Below, one piece after another: positions 1 to 9,256 of a stretch of DNA of 64,000 nt. Source of the DNA: Gilliamella sp. wkB171 (GTDB lineage Bacteria; Pseudomonadota; Gammaproteobacteria; Enterobacterales; Orbaceae); NCBI RefSeq assembly GCF_001693755.1, contig NZ_LYST01000025.1:80297-144296 (forward strand), given 5' to 3'. How positions within the stretch are numbered: position 1 is the first letter of the stretch; the number at the start of each line of letters is the position of its first letter. The position numbers and the translations under genes were made by a program. Under the pieces are notes generated by a model. That model was not told the origin of the DNA and ran no database searches. It saw nothing but the letters and a program-made list of their open reading frames with translations.

Positions 1-339
1 CATTCTTGATCCGACAAAGGTATAGTTTTTACACAGTGAATAATAATGTTTTTGGCATTCATCACATTTAAAACAAGGCAATAAAGGCACACAAGAGATC
101 AAATCACCAATCGCAAAGCCTGTGACCGCCTCGCCTTTTTCAACTACGGTACCACTAAACTCATGACCCAGTGTAATTGGATAAAAATGTGCAGCATGAT
201 GAAAGATTCTTGGGATATCAGAACCGCATAAACCACAATAAGCCACTTTTACTAAAATTTGATTTTGCGAGGTTATTTTAGGTACTTCAACATGTTGTAC
301 AGCTAAAGTTCCGCCTTCATTGACAATAACCGTTTTCAT
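1..339 (-). CDS. gatD: Galactitol-1-phosphate 5-dehydrogenase, 3' part missing (window edge)
   Basis: This is the N-terminal 113 residues of a medium-chain zinc dehydrogenase; the gene runs off the left edge. GatD oxidises galactitol 1-phosphate to tagatose 6-phosphate with NAD in the cytoplasm. Visible are CGLCGSD (catalytic-zinc Cys38), LGHEFSG (His59, Glu60) and the structural-zinc lobe Cys89, Cys92, Cys95, Cys103. The stretch PRIF-HHAAHFYPITLGHEF closely resembles my memory of E. coli GatD, more than a generic sorbitol dehydrogenase. The ATG at 337-339 is preceded by a good AAGGAA ribosome site. It is the last visible gene of the minus-strand gatABCD operon, about 100 bases after gatC. 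A sorbitol or threonine dehydrogenase is the alternative, but the PTS context favours GatD. Confidence 0.85.
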   Translation of the reverse strand, partial: MKTVIVNEGGTLAVQHVEVPKITSQNQILVKVAYCGLCGSDIPRIFHHAAHFYPITLGHEFSGTVVEKGEAVTGFAIGDLISCVPLLPCFKCDECQKHYYSLCKNYTFVGSRM

Positions 340-441
340 TTTAATTTCCTTACTTTAGTCATCACATTTTGTTAATGTATTGCTTTTACTTATCGCTCAT
401 AGTCAAAGCCAGTTAATTTGCTTTAAAGTACAATGTATAAT

Positions 442-1818
442 CTATTGATTAATATGTTCTTTTGCTATTGCTTGCTGTTGCAATAGTTTATATTTTTGTG
501 CGCGTTTCCAGGTTAAATACAGGCAGAACAAATAAAAGATACCAATAACTGCAAAACCAATAGGTTGTTTTAAATTAACTAACTGAACCATGATATAGGT
601 AATAGGCGAACCACCTTGATCCATTGCGCCAACTGCAATACCATTACCTGCCACAATTGTGCCGGCGTTTATAGCTAATTGCGTTGTTAATGGCACCATC
701 TGTGTGGCAATCCAAAGCGTAATAGCAATTATTATTGAACCTGAAATAATAATTCTGAATAAATTACCTTGATGTATTGCAACGCCCATCGCAATAAAAA
801 AGCCAATTGTTGCTAAATCACCAAAAGGTAATACCTCATTACCGGGAAGAACGATGGCAATAAAAATACTTAATGGAATAAAAATTAAACTGGCAGATAC
901 GACTGTTGAGTGGCCTAGTAATAAGGCAGGATCTAAACCAATCAAAAAGTCTTGCCCTCCAAATTTTGACTGTAAATGTTTACGTGCTTGTTTAGAAATG
1001 GGGGTTAATCCATCCATGATGGGTTTAATCACTCTTGGCATTAATAACATGACTGCCGCGGTTTGAATCGCCAGTTGTAATGTTTGTTTGACGCCATAAC
1101 CTGCAAGTAATCCTAACAATATCCCCATAAATAAACCAACTGTAACCGGTTCGCCAAATGCGCCAAACCGTTTTTGCATATCAACAGCATTAAAATTAAT
1201 TTTGTTAATGAAAGGGATTTTTTCAATTACTGTATCAACAAACACAGCTATCGGACCACAATATGCTGAGGTACCATGAGGCACGGCAATTCCATCTAAC
1301 TCAAAAAAATCTTTTGTATCGTTAGCAAACCAATCACCTAATTTATAAGCAATAATGGCATGCACAATAACACCTAGAATTCCTAACCAATAAGATCCAG
1401 TCGCGATATAAACAAGTGCGCCTGTAAATGTCATGTGCCAGATATTCCAAATATCAACATTCACCACACGTGTTAATTTTAAAATTAACATAACTATATT
1501 GACGACAATGGCGATAGGAATGGCTACTAAGGCAATTTGTGAGGCCCAAGTCATTGGCGCTGCACCTGGCCATCCAACATCAACAATACTAAGACTAATA
1601 TCAAACCGTTCCGCCATTGCTTGCGCCGCAGGTCCGACAGAACTAGTTAATAAACCAACAACCAATCCAATACCGACAAAACCAATACCTATATGGATTC
1701 CAGCTTTTAATGAATCACCCAATTTCATTCTTAATGCTAACGAAAATAGGATAATGACAATAGGTAACATTACTGATGGACCTAGATCCAAAATATACTG
1801 CATAATTTCAGTAAACAT
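442..1818 (-). CDS. gatC: PTS galactitol permease, EIIC component
   Basis: A 458-residue, very hydrophobic polytopic membrane protein of the Gat-type EIIC family. It carries galactitol (or a related polyol or sugar) across the inner membrane while the partner EIIB phosphorylates it. The N-terminus (LDLGPSVMLPIVI), the internal GIDPALLLGHSTVVSAS-like segment (here with LDPALLLGHS) and the GAMDQGGSP motif near the C-terminus are characteristic of GatC proteins; the length is near the roughly 450 residues usual for the family. It starts 4 bases after the gatB stop codon, so the two are probably translationally coupled. Substrate assignment rests on the adjoining gatD-like gene and family resemblance. 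Confidence 0.9.
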   Translation of the reverse strand: MFTEIMQYILDLGPSVMLPIVIILFSLALRMKLGDSLKAGIHIGIGFVGIGLVVGLLTSSVGPAAQAMAERFDISLSIVDVGWPGAAPMTWASQIALVAIPIAIVVNIVMLILKLTRVVNVDIWNIWHMTFTGALVYIATGSYWLGILGVIVHAIIAYKLGDWFANDTKDFFELDGIAVPHGTSAYCGPIAVFVDTVIEKIPFINKINFNAVDMQKRFGAFGEPVTVGLFMGILLGLLAGYGVKQTLQLAIQTAAVMLLMPRVIKPIMDGLTPISKQARKHLQSKFGGQDFLIGLDPALLLGHSTVVSASLIFIPLSIFIAIVLPGNEVLPFGDLATIGFFIAMGVAIHQGNLFRIIISGSIIIAITLWIATQMVPLTTQLAINAGTIVAGNGIAVGAMDQGGSPITYIMVQLVNLKQPIGFAVIGIFYLFCLYLTWKRAQKYKLLQQQAIAKEHINQ

Positions 1819-1822
1819 AGAT

Positions 1823-2107
1823 TTATCCTTTTAAAATAGATAAGATTTTTTGTTTGAGTTGATCGATACCCACACCAGAAACAAAAGGCATGCCATGTAC
1901 AATAGGAATATCACCAAACTGTTGATCCATCTTTGCTGTAGTACAAATTAAGTCGACATCATCAATAAACGTGTTTATTTCGTTTATACGACATTGAATA
2001 AGATCAAGTTGAATATTATTTTCATTGCATAGTTCTTTTATTTCTTCCGCGGCTAATGTCGAAGTTGCAACAGCACCACCACAGGCAACAATAATCTTTT
2101 TTTTCAT
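1823..2107 (-). CDS. gatB: PTS galactitol EIIB component
   Basis: A 94-residue cytosolic EIIB domain of the lactose/cellobiose-like fold. The phosphoacceptor cysteine is Cys9 in the N-terminal loop [11 protein letters not shown], which receives phosphate from EIIA and passes it to the sugar in GatC. Length matches free-standing GatB proteins (about 94 residues). It sits between gatA (15 bases upstream) and gatC (4 bases downstream), all on the minus strand. Confidence 0.92.
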   Translation of the reverse strand: MKKKIIVACGGAVATSTLAAEEIKELCNENNIQLDLIQCRINEINTFIDDVDLICTTAKMDQQFGDIPIVHGMPFVSGVGIDQLKQKILSILKG

Positions 2108-2122
2108 AAAAACTCCTGTAAC

Positions 2123-2575
2123 TCATTGATGAAATATTACATTTTCAAAATGCGTCGCAATTTGTTCTTGCGATGCATTTAGAAGAAACTGATAAAATTC
2201 TTCATTTTGCAAATTAGTAAATAAGGCTTTTAAAAGCGCTAATTGATCTGCTGGGGAGGTAACAACTAACGAAATAATTAGCGAGACATCAACTAAACTA
2301 TCATCATCAGCCCGATTGAAAGCAACCGGTGAGCCTGTTCGCAAAATAAAAATAGCAGGGGTATTGGCATGTTCAGCTTCACAGTGAGGAATCGCAACAG
2401 CATAATTATCAAATGCAATGCCGGTTGGAAAGGCATTTTCTCTTGCGATAAGTGCTTGCAAATGACTTTTTTTAACAATTGCTTTTTGTTGTAATTGCTC
2501 ACTGATATAGGTTAATGCTTCTAATTGATTTTTAAAAACAAGGTTGTCTTCGAAAAGAAGCCGGCATTTTTTCAT
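2123..2575 (-). CDS. gatA: PTS galactitol EIIA component
   Basis: A 150-residue EIIA of the fructose/mannitol superfamily, first gene of the gat operon. The phosphorylatable histidine is predicted to be His64 in the segment AIPHCEAEH, which corresponds to the active-site histidine of E. coli GatA. It accepts phosphate from HPr and gives it to GatB. A good ribosome site (GGAGATTAATT before the ATG) supports the start. Its upstream region is shared with the divergent gntK gene and contains several TTTCGAA elements likely to be operators for a DeoR-type repressor. Confidence 0.92.
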   Translation of the reverse strand: MKKCRLLFEDNLVFKNQLEALTYISEQLQQKAIVKKSHLQALIARENAFPTGIAFDNYAVAIPHCEAEHANTPAIFILRTGSPVAFNRADDDSLVDVSLIISLVVTSPADQLALLKALFTNLQNEEFYQFLLNASQEQIATHFENVIFHQ

Positions 2576-2603
2576 AATTAATCTCCATACTTGATTTATA
2601 TTA

Positions 2604-2685
2604 TTTCGAAAACAAAAGCTATATCGAAAGATTATTTTCTTTCGAATATAAAAGCAAATAGCAATAATAAGTTTTGTGATCGAAA
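2604..2685. promoter_or_regulatory. Cluster of TTTCGAA repeats: probable DeoR-family operators for gat
   Basis: TTTCGAA occurs at 2604-2610 and 2640-2646, TCGAAA at 2624-2629 and again at 2680-2685. The two outer TTTCGAA copies are part of a 16-base imperfect direct repeat (2604-2619 and 2640-2655, both ending in AAAAGC) spaced 36 bases apart. DeoR-family sugar-phosphate repressors such as GatR, GlpR and AgaR often recognise repeated TTTCG-type half sites, so repression of gatABCD is the natural reading. No deoR/gatR gene is visible in the window. Confidence 0.55.
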
Positions 2686-2749
2686 TCTATTTTTTTCAAA
2701 TAAAGAGAAATAAATCATCTCCATCTAATTGAGATAGCAAGAGATAAAA

Positions 2750-2765
2750 TCTGATCACGATCACA
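2750..2765. promoter_or_regulatory. CRP-like site upstream of gntK
   Basis: TCTGATCACGATCACA matches the CRP consensus TGTGATCTAGATCACA at nearly all conserved arm positions. Its centre is about 60 bases before the predicted gntK transcription start near 2817-2819, the class I activation position. A weaker half match, TGTGATC followed by a degenerate right arm, lies at 2675-2690 nearer the gat operon. Together they suggest cAMP-CRP control of both divergent sugar operons. Confidence 0.55.
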
Positions 2766-2782
2766 AAAAAATGTTTTATCTA

Positions 2783-2823
2783 TTGCAAAAAAAGATTAAT
2801 GTGACAAAATGTTACCCGTAACA
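2783..2823 (+). promoter_or_regulatory. gntK-edd promoter with GntR operator
   Basis: A -35-like TTGCAA (2783-2788) and -10-like CAAAAT (2805-2810) are 16 bases apart. Directly over the expected start point is TGTTACCCGTAACA (2810-2823), a 14-base palindrome that matches the known gammaproteobacterial GntR gluconate-repressor operator (consensus ATGTTACC-GTAACAT type). The operator position implies repression relieved by gluconate. GntR itself is not encoded in the window. Confidence 0.7.
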
Positions 2824-2844
2824 AAGAAATAATAAGGATAAACA

Positions 2845-3375
2845 ATGACTAAAAAAAATAAACAAGTTTTTGTTTTTATGGGAGTATCTGGTTGCGGAAA
2901 ATCAGCAGTCGCAAAGCAAGTGGCTTATGACCTTGATGCTGCTTTTCTTGATGGCGATTTTTTACACTCTAAAGAAAACATCATAAAAATGCGTAATGGT
3001 ATCCCATTAAATGATGATGATCGTATGCCTTGGCTCCATTTAATCAGTAATGCAGCATTTGCAATGAGTAATGTTAATAATATTTCGATCATAATTTGTT
3101 CATCGTTAAAAAAACGCTATCGAGATATTATTCGGGGTGAGAATGAAAATGTTCACTTTATATACTTAAAAGGCAGTTTTGATGTTATTGCTGAACGGTT
3201 AGCAAAACGTGAAGGGCATTATCAAAAAGCCAATATGTTGCAATCACAATTTGATACCTTAGAAGAGCCGACGCCTGATGAAAAAGAGGTTTATACCATC
3301 AATATCGAACAGCCATTAGCAGGGGTTATCAACGATACTGAAAACGTCATCCGTTCAATTTGCCACTGCTTTTAA
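2845..3375 (+). CDS. gntK: Gluconokinase
   Basis: A 176-residue P-loop kinase that phosphorylates gluconate to 6-phosphogluconate using ATP in the cytoplasm. The Walker A motif GVSGCGKS is at residues 13-20. The segments FLDGDFLHSKENIIKMRNGIPLNDDDRMPWL and the C-terminal LEEPTPDEKEV-like region are hallmarks of the GntK family. It is preceded by AAGGATAAACA before the ATG and by a GntR operator, and is followed 46 bases later by edd, so the pair channels gluconate into the Entner-Doudoroff route. Length matches E. coli GntK (175 residues). Confidence 0.95.
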   Translation: MTKKNKQVFVFMGVSGCGKSAVAKQVAYDLDAAFLDGDFLHSKENIIKMRNGIPLNDDDRMPWLHLISNAAFAMSNVNNISIIICSSLKKRYRDIIRGENENVHFIYLKGSFDVIAERLAKREGHYQKANMLQSQFDTLEEPTPDEKEVYTINIEQPLAGVINDTENVIRSICHCF

Positions 3376-3421
3376 CATAAAAAAATTAAAAGAATATAAC
3401 AATAAAAATTAAGAGGTTAAT

Positions 3422-5227
3422 GTGAATCCAACAGTTCAAGCAGTTACACAGCGTATTAAAGCGCGTTCAAAAGCTTCGCGTGAAGCTTATTTACAAAAAA
3501 TAGAACATGCCATGTCGAAAAAAGTCAATCGAGCCAATCTGCCTTGCAGTAATTTAGCACATGGTTTTGCCGCTTGTTGTATTGATGATAAAAATGACTT
3601 AAAAAATATATTAAAAAGTAATATTGGTATTATTAGTGCTTATAACGATATGTTATCAGCGCACAAACCTTATGAATTTTATCCAGAACAGATACGAAAA
3701 GTGCTGCATAAACTAGGTGCTGTTGGTCAAATGGCTGGCGGCGTACCTGCTATGTGTGATGGCGTTACACAAGGTGAGCCGGGGATGGAACTTTCGTTAA
3801 TGAGTCGAGATATCATTGCTATGTCAGTTGCTATTGGTTTGTCACACAATATGTTTGATGGCGCTTTATATCTTGGTATATGTGATAAAATTGTACCAGG
3901 ATTATTTATCGGTGCGCTCACTTTTGGGCACTTACCGGCTATTTTTATACCAGCCGGTCCTATGCCTTCAGGTTTACCAAATAAAGAAAAAGTTCGTATA
4001 CGTCAACTTTATTCAGAAGGAAAAGCCTCCCGCGAAGATTTATTAGAATCTGAATCAGCGTCATACCATACCAGCGGAACGTGTACTTTTTATGGCACAG
4101 CAAATAGTAACCAAATGGTCATTGAACTTATGGGATTACATTTACCGGGAGCCGCATTTGTCCATCCAGAAACAGCATTACGCTTCGAGTTAACTAATGC
4201 AGCCGCTCAACAAATTACCCGCCTCACAAATCAATCAGGTAATTATATGCCTGTTGGTAGAATGGTTGATGAAAAAGTAATTGTAAATGGTTTAGTGGCA
4301 TTACTCGCGACAGGTGGCTCAACCAATCTAACTATGCATATTGTTGCTATGGCTAAGGCTGCTGGAATTATCGTTAATTGGGATGATATTTCGGATCTTT
4401 CAACAGTTGTTCCGCTCTTATGTCGAATTTATCCAAATGGCCCTGCTGATATTAATTATTTTCAGGCTGCCGGAGGAACATCACTACTTGTTAGAGAATT
4501 GCTTGAAGGTGGTCTATTACACGAAGATGTTGAAACTGTTGTTGGACGAGGTCTTAGCCACTATACCAAAGAGCCTATTTTAGAAAATGGTAAATTAATT
4601 TTCCGCGAAGGTCCAAAAAAATCACTCGACGAAAATGTTATCGCTTCAATTAAAAAACCATTTGATTCACATGGCGGCTTAAAAGTCATGTCTGGTAATT
4701 TAGGGCGAGCTATTATGAAAACCTCAGCTATCGCTAAAGAGCATCAAATAATTGAAGCACCAGCAGTAATATTTAATAGTCAATATGATTTAGATGCAGA
4801 TTATAAAGCAGGTAAGTTAGATAAAGATTGTGTTGTTGTTGTTCGTTATCAAGGACCTAAAGCAATTGGTATGCCTGAATTACATAAACTGATTACACCA
4901 CTCGGTGTTTTACAAGATCGTGGGTACAAAGTTGCGTTATTAACGGATGGTCGATTATCTGGTGCATCAGGCAAAGTACCAGCAGCAATTCATGTGACGC
5001 CAGAAGCTTACGAAGGAGGATTGTTAAGTAAAGTGAAAGAGGGAGATATTATTCGAGTTAATGGTCAAACGGGTGAAATCACTTTACTTGTAGATGAAGC
5101 TGAACTCGCTAAGCGTCAACCTTATGCATTTGATTTACATGATTCTCATTATGGCTATGGCCGTGAGCTTTTTTCGGTTATTCGGGAAAATTTAACTTCA
5201 GCAGAACAAGGGGCGGTGAGCTTTTAA
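3422..5227 (+). CDS. edd: Phosphogluconate dehydratase
   Basis: A 601-residue member of the IlvD/Edd dehydratase family that converts 6-phosphogluconate to 2-keto-3-deoxy-6-phosphogluconate. Predicted Fe-S cluster cysteines are Cys112 ([13 protein letters not shown]), Cys154 (GICDKIVPG) and Cys221 ([14 protein letters not shown]). The start is a GTG with an AGAGG ribosome site. Length and N-terminal extension fit Edd rather than IlvD. The next step, KDPG aldolase (eda), is not downstream: the gene is followed by a hairpin and then by the convergent poxB. Eda must therefore be elsewhere in the genome. Confidence 0.95.
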   Translation: MNPTVQAVTQRIKARSKASREAYLQKIEHAMSKKVNRANLPCSNLAHGFAACCIDDKNDLKNILKSNIGIISAYNDMLSAHKPYEFYPEQIRKVLHKLGAVGQMAGGVPAMCDGVTQGEPGMELSLMSRDIIAMSVAIGLSHNMFDGALYLGICDKIVPGLFIGALTFGHLPAIFIPAGPMPSGLPNKEKVRIRQLYSEGKASREDLLESESASYHTSGTCTFYGTANSNQMVIELMGLHLPGAAFVHPETALRFELTNAAAQQITRLTNQSGNYMPVGRMVDEKVIVNGLVALLATGGSTNLTMHIVAMAKAAGIIVNWDDISDLSTVVPLLCRIYPNGPADINYFQAAGGTSLLVRELLEGGLLHEDVETVVGRGLSHYTKEPILENGKLIFREGPKKSLDENVIASIKKPFDSHGGLKVMSGNLGRAIMKTSAIAKEHQIIEAPAVIFNSQYDLDADYKAGKLDKDCVVVVRYQGPKAIGMPELHKLITPLGVLQDRGYKVALLTDGRLSGASGKVPAAIHVTPEAYEGGLLSKVKEGDIIRVNGQTGEITLLVDEAELAKRQPYAFDLHDSHYGYGRELFSVIRENLTSAEQGAVSF

Positions 5228-5233
5228 TTCAAT

Positions 5234-5258
5234 TTTCTGCCGCATGTTGCGGCAGAAA
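5234..5258. terminator. Hairpin between edd and poxB
   Basis: A perfect 10-base-pair stem (TTTCTGCCGC / GCGGCAGAAA) with a 5-base loop ATGTT sits 7 bases after the edd stop. No long U tract follows on either strand, so it may end transcription weakly or only protect the 3' end. Confidence 0.5.
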
Positions 5259-5327
5259 TCTCAATATATCATGTAATTAGCCTTTATCTTAAACTTCATG
5301 ATACATCATTAGGCGACTTAGCATGAA

Positions 5328-7049
5328 TTATTTTTTAATGAAATTATCCACTAACAAATCAACTACATCTCCCATTTTGCCGTGCAATGAGGCTTTTACA
5401 CTATAAAGCGCCATGCCCATCACTTGTGACGCTTGGATTTCAGGTGGCATAACAAGCTCATTTGAGCTGGTTTTCACATCTAACAATGCAGGGCCTGGGT
5501 GTGATAAAAATGATTGCATTGCTGCTTCTAGCAGATCAGAGTCTTCTACACTTATTGCAAACAATCCCATAGATTCAGCAACTTTAGCAAAATTAGGGTT
5601 TTGTAGGTCGGTGTAATGATCAACTAATCCTTCTACTTTCTGCTCTAATTCAACAAAATTAAGTGAACCATTGTTAAGTACGATAATTTTTATTGGTAAT
5701 TTTTCTTGAATAGTGGTTAATAAATCACCCATCAACATACTAATACCACCGTCACCAGACAGTGTAATGACTTGGCGATTAGGAAATGCCTTTTGTACAC
5801 CTAACGCTTGAGGCATCGCATTTGCCATTGTGCCATGTTTTAAACTAATTACAGTGCGTCTTTTACCATTAGTATTAAAATGTCTACATGCCCAAACCAT
5901 AGCGGATCCAACATCAGCACAAAGAACCGCATCATCTGTTGCATATTTATCCACTAATTCAGTTAAATATTGAGGATGAATGGTTGCTTTTGAAGGCATT
6001 GATTTTTTATTCAATTTATTCATTGACTTGGTGTATAGCTCACGACATTTGACTAAGAAAGCTGTCTCTTGCTTTTCGTTAATTAATGGCAGTAAAGCTG
6101 TAATTGTTGGTTTAGTACTACCAACAACGCCCACACTCACAGGATGACGTCGTCCAAGATGCGTAGCATCAATGTCAACTTGGATAATGATTGCTTTATT
6201 TGGGTAAAATTGTGACCAAGCAAAATCAGCACCTAACATAAGTAGTACGTCACAATCTTTGATTGCGGTCGAACCAGATTCAACCCCAAACATACCAGTC
6301 ATACCCACATTATATGGGTTATCATATTCAACAAAATCTTTGGCTCTTGATGTATGCACAATTGGCGCTTTTAGTTTTTCTGCAAGACCAATTAATTCAT
6401 CATGAGCCTCATGGGCGCCTTGTCCGGCAAAGATTGCTATCTTATGATTTTTATTTAATATATCGGCAATTTGATTAAGTTCTTCGTTAGAAGGATGAAT
6501 AATTGGTTTAGGATGGTAAATTTTATGACCACTATTATCTTCTACTTTTTCTAAACTAATATTATAAGGAATGACTAAAACAGCTACGCCTCGTTGATTA
6601 ATCGCAGCTTGAACTGCCGCTGTGGTTATTTGTCTTGCTTGTGTTGGATCATTTATTTCCTGACAAAATACCGAACAATTTTTATAAACAGAAGGAAAAT
6701 CAACTTCTTGTGGAAAATCGGTTCCTCTTTGTGAAGTAACCAATTGGCTTGCTAATAAAATAACTGGTACTTTATTACGTTGCGCTTCGTAAATACCATT
6801 AATAAAGTGTAAGCTTCCAGGTCCACATGAACCTGCACATGCGGTTATTTGATCAGTTAGATAAGCTTCAGCGCCTGCGGCAAAAGCCCCCACTTCCTCA
6901 TGACGAACGTGCACCCACTCAATATCACTTTTTTTAATGGCAGATGTAATTTGGTTTAATGTATCGCCCACAATCCCATAACAATGTTTAACACCGGCTT
7001 CACCTAAAACATCGACTATAATTTGTGCTACTGATTTTTTTGATGACAT
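5328..7049 (-). CDS. poxB: Pyruvate oxidase (ubiquinone-dependent, ThDP/FAD)
   Basis: A 573-residue thiamine diphosphate enzyme, almost exactly the length of E. coli PoxB (572). It decarboxylates pyruvate to acetate and CO2 and passes electrons to membrane quinone. The N-terminal Pyr domain has the catalytic Glu in RHEEVGAFAAGAEAYLT (about residue 51), the middle domain binds FAD, and the C-terminal PP domain has GDGGISMLMGDL with the paired asparagines VLNNGSLNF. The last 20 or so residues (KMGDVVDLLVDNFIKK) form an amphipathic helix like the lipid-binding peptide of PoxB. It stands alone, convergent with edd and divergent from the SLC13 permease. Acetolactate synthase is less likely given the C-terminus. 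Confidence 0.92.
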   Translation of the reverse strand: MSSKKSVAQIIVDVLGEAGVKHCYGIVGDTLNQITSAIKKSDIEWVHVRHEEVGAFAAGAEAYLTDQITACAGSCGPGSLHFINGIYEAQRNKVPVILLASQLVTSQRGTDFPQEVDFPSVYKNCSVFCQEINDPTQARQITTAAVQAAINQRGVAVLVIPYNISLEKVEDNSGHKIYHPKPIIHPSNEELNQIADILNKNHKIAIFAGQGAHEAHDELIGLAEKLKAPIVHTSRAKDFVEYDNPYNVGMTGMFGVESGSTAIKDCDVLLMLGADFAWSQFYPNKAIIIQVDIDATHLGRRHPVSVGVVGSTKPTITALLPLINEKQETAFLVKCRELYTKSMNKLNKKSMPSKATIHPQYLTELVDKYATDDAVLCADVGSAMVWACRHFNTNGKRRTVISLKHGTMANAMPQALGVQKAFPNRQVITLSGDGGISMLMGDLLTTIQEKLPIKIIVLNNGSLNFVELEQKVEGLVDHYTDLQNPNFAKVAESMGLFAISVEDSDLLEAAMQSFLSHPGPALLDVKTSSNELVMPPEIQASQVMGMALYSVKASLHGKMGDVVDLLVDNFIKK

Positions 7050-7232
7050 AGTTTCTCCTAAAAACTTTTATTGTTTTATTCCACTTTTAGATGCATAAAT
7101 TACACCTACTTTGCCATAATGCGAATAGGTTATAAAAAAAACAGCAGAAAATGTTAAAAATGTAATAATAAAGTGGTCAATTTTAAGATAACTTTACTCG
7201 GCAATATTCCCTATTACAATAAATCAATGTAT

Positions 7233-7245
7233 TATGTTTAACATA
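7233..7245. promoter_or_regulatory. Short perfect palindrome upstream of the SLC13 permease
   Basis: TATGTT-T-AACATA forms a perfect inverted repeat 25 bases before the permease start codon, within the divergent poxB/permease spacer. It may be an operator or part of a -10 region. No known regulator was matched. Confidence 0.25.
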
Positions 7246-7270
7246 GTATTTACTTCATAGAGTTGCTTTT

Positions 7271-9178
7271 GTGAAACAATTGTCATCTGAGCATGGGTTA
7301 ATATCATCAATTTCTGCTCTGTTACCTGATTATTTATCCCAATATTTTCCATTATTAATTATTTGTATATTGTTATTGATCGCAATTTTACTATTTTCGT
7401 TTAGTAAATTGAGAATGGACATAATAGCGATACTGACAATTACCGCTATTACCATTACAGGTATATTAACACCATCTGAAGCATTAGCCGGATTTAGCGA
7501 TCCCAATATCGTTCTTATTGCATTATTATTTATCATTGGTGAAAGCCTAGTTAGAACCGGTATATCGTTTAAAATGAGTGAATATATCCTAAAAATAGCG
7601 GGTAAGAACGATATTCGTATCATCATTTATATTATGCTGGGCTCTGCTCTACTCGGTTCAATAATGAGTTCTACTGGCGTAGTTGCAATTTTTATTCCGG
7701 TTGCTATCAGTATTGCCAATCATACGGGTATTCATGTCAAAAAATTGATGATGCCACTTTGTATTGCCGCTCTTATTAGCGGTATGATGACTTTAGTTGC
7801 AACTGCACCAAATTTAGTCGTAAATAGTGAACTTAGCCATTTTAAATTAACTGAGTTTGGTTTTTTCTCAATTACGCCAATAGGTTTAGGCGTATTGTTT
7901 GTTGGTCTTATTTACTGTGTATTAACTCGTAACTGGTTGCTTACCGCGGATCAGCTTGCGCCAACAACAATTCAACCGCAAAGACGACGAATTACGGATT
8001 TGATTCGTGACTATAAATTAATTGGTCGAGCACATCGTGCGCAAATTTTAGCGGGTTCACCTTTTGTTGGTCGAACCATCGATGGCCTACACTTGCGTAG
8101 TGAACATGGCGTAAATGTTATTGGTATTGAACGTTGGCGTAAATTCCAAAAGGTTCTTATTCCCGTCAATGGTTCAACTGAATTTAGAGAAAACGATATA
8201 TTACTGCTTGATATGTCACACTCCGAAGCTGACTATCGTACTTTTCTAAATACCAATAATCTTGAACCTAAGGTATTGCGTGGTGAATATTTTTCAGAAC
8301 AAGTTAAAGAGGTCGGTATGGCTGAAGTTGCCTTATTACCGGAATCAAGCTTATGTGGTAAAACACTTAATGAAATCGATTTTCGTAGTAAATATTTTTT
8401 GACCGTAATCGGTATTTGGCGTAATCATGCTCCTGTTGAAACTAATAACTTATTCCAAGAACGATTAGAAATGAGTGATACCCTGTTAGTCTGTGGAGAT
8501 TGGGGATCAATTCAAAAACTACAAACCCGTACCAGTGATTTTGTAGTACTCGATTATCCTTCCGATATCGATGACATTGCTCCAGCAAGCTCACAAGCTT
8601 ATGCTGCCTTAATTAATTTAGCTATCATGATTATATTAATGGTAACCGGTATTGTGCCAAATGTTGTTGCAGCACTTATTGCCTGTTTATTAATGGGCGC
8701 AACAAAGTGCATTGATATGACTAATGCCTACAAGTCGATACACTGGCCAACATTAATTTTAATTATAGGGATGATGCCTTTTGCATTAGCACTAAATAAA
8801 ACTGGTGGTATATCACTCATTTCGGCTTGGCTTGAAGTCCATTTACGATCTTTTGGTCCATATATGGTACTTACCTTTGTTTTTTTATTATGTTCAATTG
8901 TCGGATTATTTATTTCTAATACAGCGACCGCCATATTAATCGCGCCAATTGCGATTGATTTAGCCTTAAAATTTGGTTATTCCCCTTATCCATTCGCTAT
9001 GACTGTTGCCATCGCAACCTCTGCGTCGTTTATCACACCCGTTTCTTCGCCAGTTAAAACGATGGTAGTTGCGCCTGGGGGGTATAGTTTTAGTGATTTT
9101 GTTAAAGTTGGCGTACCATTAACCTTTTTAGTGATGGCGGTTGATATTGCTTTAGTGCCAATATTCTTCCCGTTTTAA
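7271..9178 (+). CDS. SLC13/DASS-type anion permease with two TrkA-C domains
   Basis: A 635-residue inner-membrane transporter. Hydrophobic helices fill residues about 20-215 and 435-635. A soluble middle section (about 240-415) contains two RCK_C/TrkA-C-like domains, recognisable by FVGRTIDGLHLRSEHGVNVIGI and LCGKTLNEIDFRSKYFLTVIGI. The membrane part carries the duplicated signature SSTGVVAIFIPVAIS and SNTATAILIAPIAID. This architecture is typical of sodium:dicarboxylate/sulfate symporter-like proteins of unknown substrate. The start is a GTG at 7271. It is transcribed alone, divergent from poxB. Substrate (sulfate, dicarboxylate or other) cannot be told from sequence. Confidence 0.8.
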   Translation: MKQLSSEHGLISSISALLPDYLSQYFPLLIICILLLIAILLFSFSKLRMDIIAILTITAITITGILTPSEALAGFSDPNIVLIALLFIIGESLVRTGISFKMSEYILKIAGKNDIRIIIYIMLGSALLGSIMSSTGVVAIFIPVAISIANHTGIHVKKLMMPLCIAALISGMMTLVATAPNLVVNSELSHFKLTEFGFFSITPIGLGVLFVGLIYCVLTRNWLLTADQLAPTTIQPQRRRITDLIRDYKLIGRAHRAQILAGSPFVGRTIDGLHLRSEHGVNVIGIERWRKFQKVLIPVNGSTEFRENDILLLDMSHSEADYRTFLNTNNLEPKVLRGEYFSEQVKEVGMAEVALLPESSLCGKTLNEIDFRSKYFLTVIGIWRNHAPVETNNLFQERLEMSDTLLVCGDWGSIQKLQTRTSDFVVLDYPSDIDDIAPASSQAYAALINLAIMIILMVTGIVPNVVAALIACLLMGATKCIDMTNAYKSIHWPTLILIIGMMPFALALNKTGGISLISAWLEVHLRSFGPYMVLTFVFLLCSIVGLFISNTATAILIAPIAIDLALKFGYSPYPFAMTVAIATSASFITPVSSPVKTMVVAPGGYSFSDFVKVGVPLTFLVMAVDIALVPIFFPF

Positions 9179-9256
9179 AGCTTAACGGCTATAATGATTG
9201 ACAAATGATAATATTAATACATACTTGACGAAATTAATGAATAGGAGAATTAAAAA

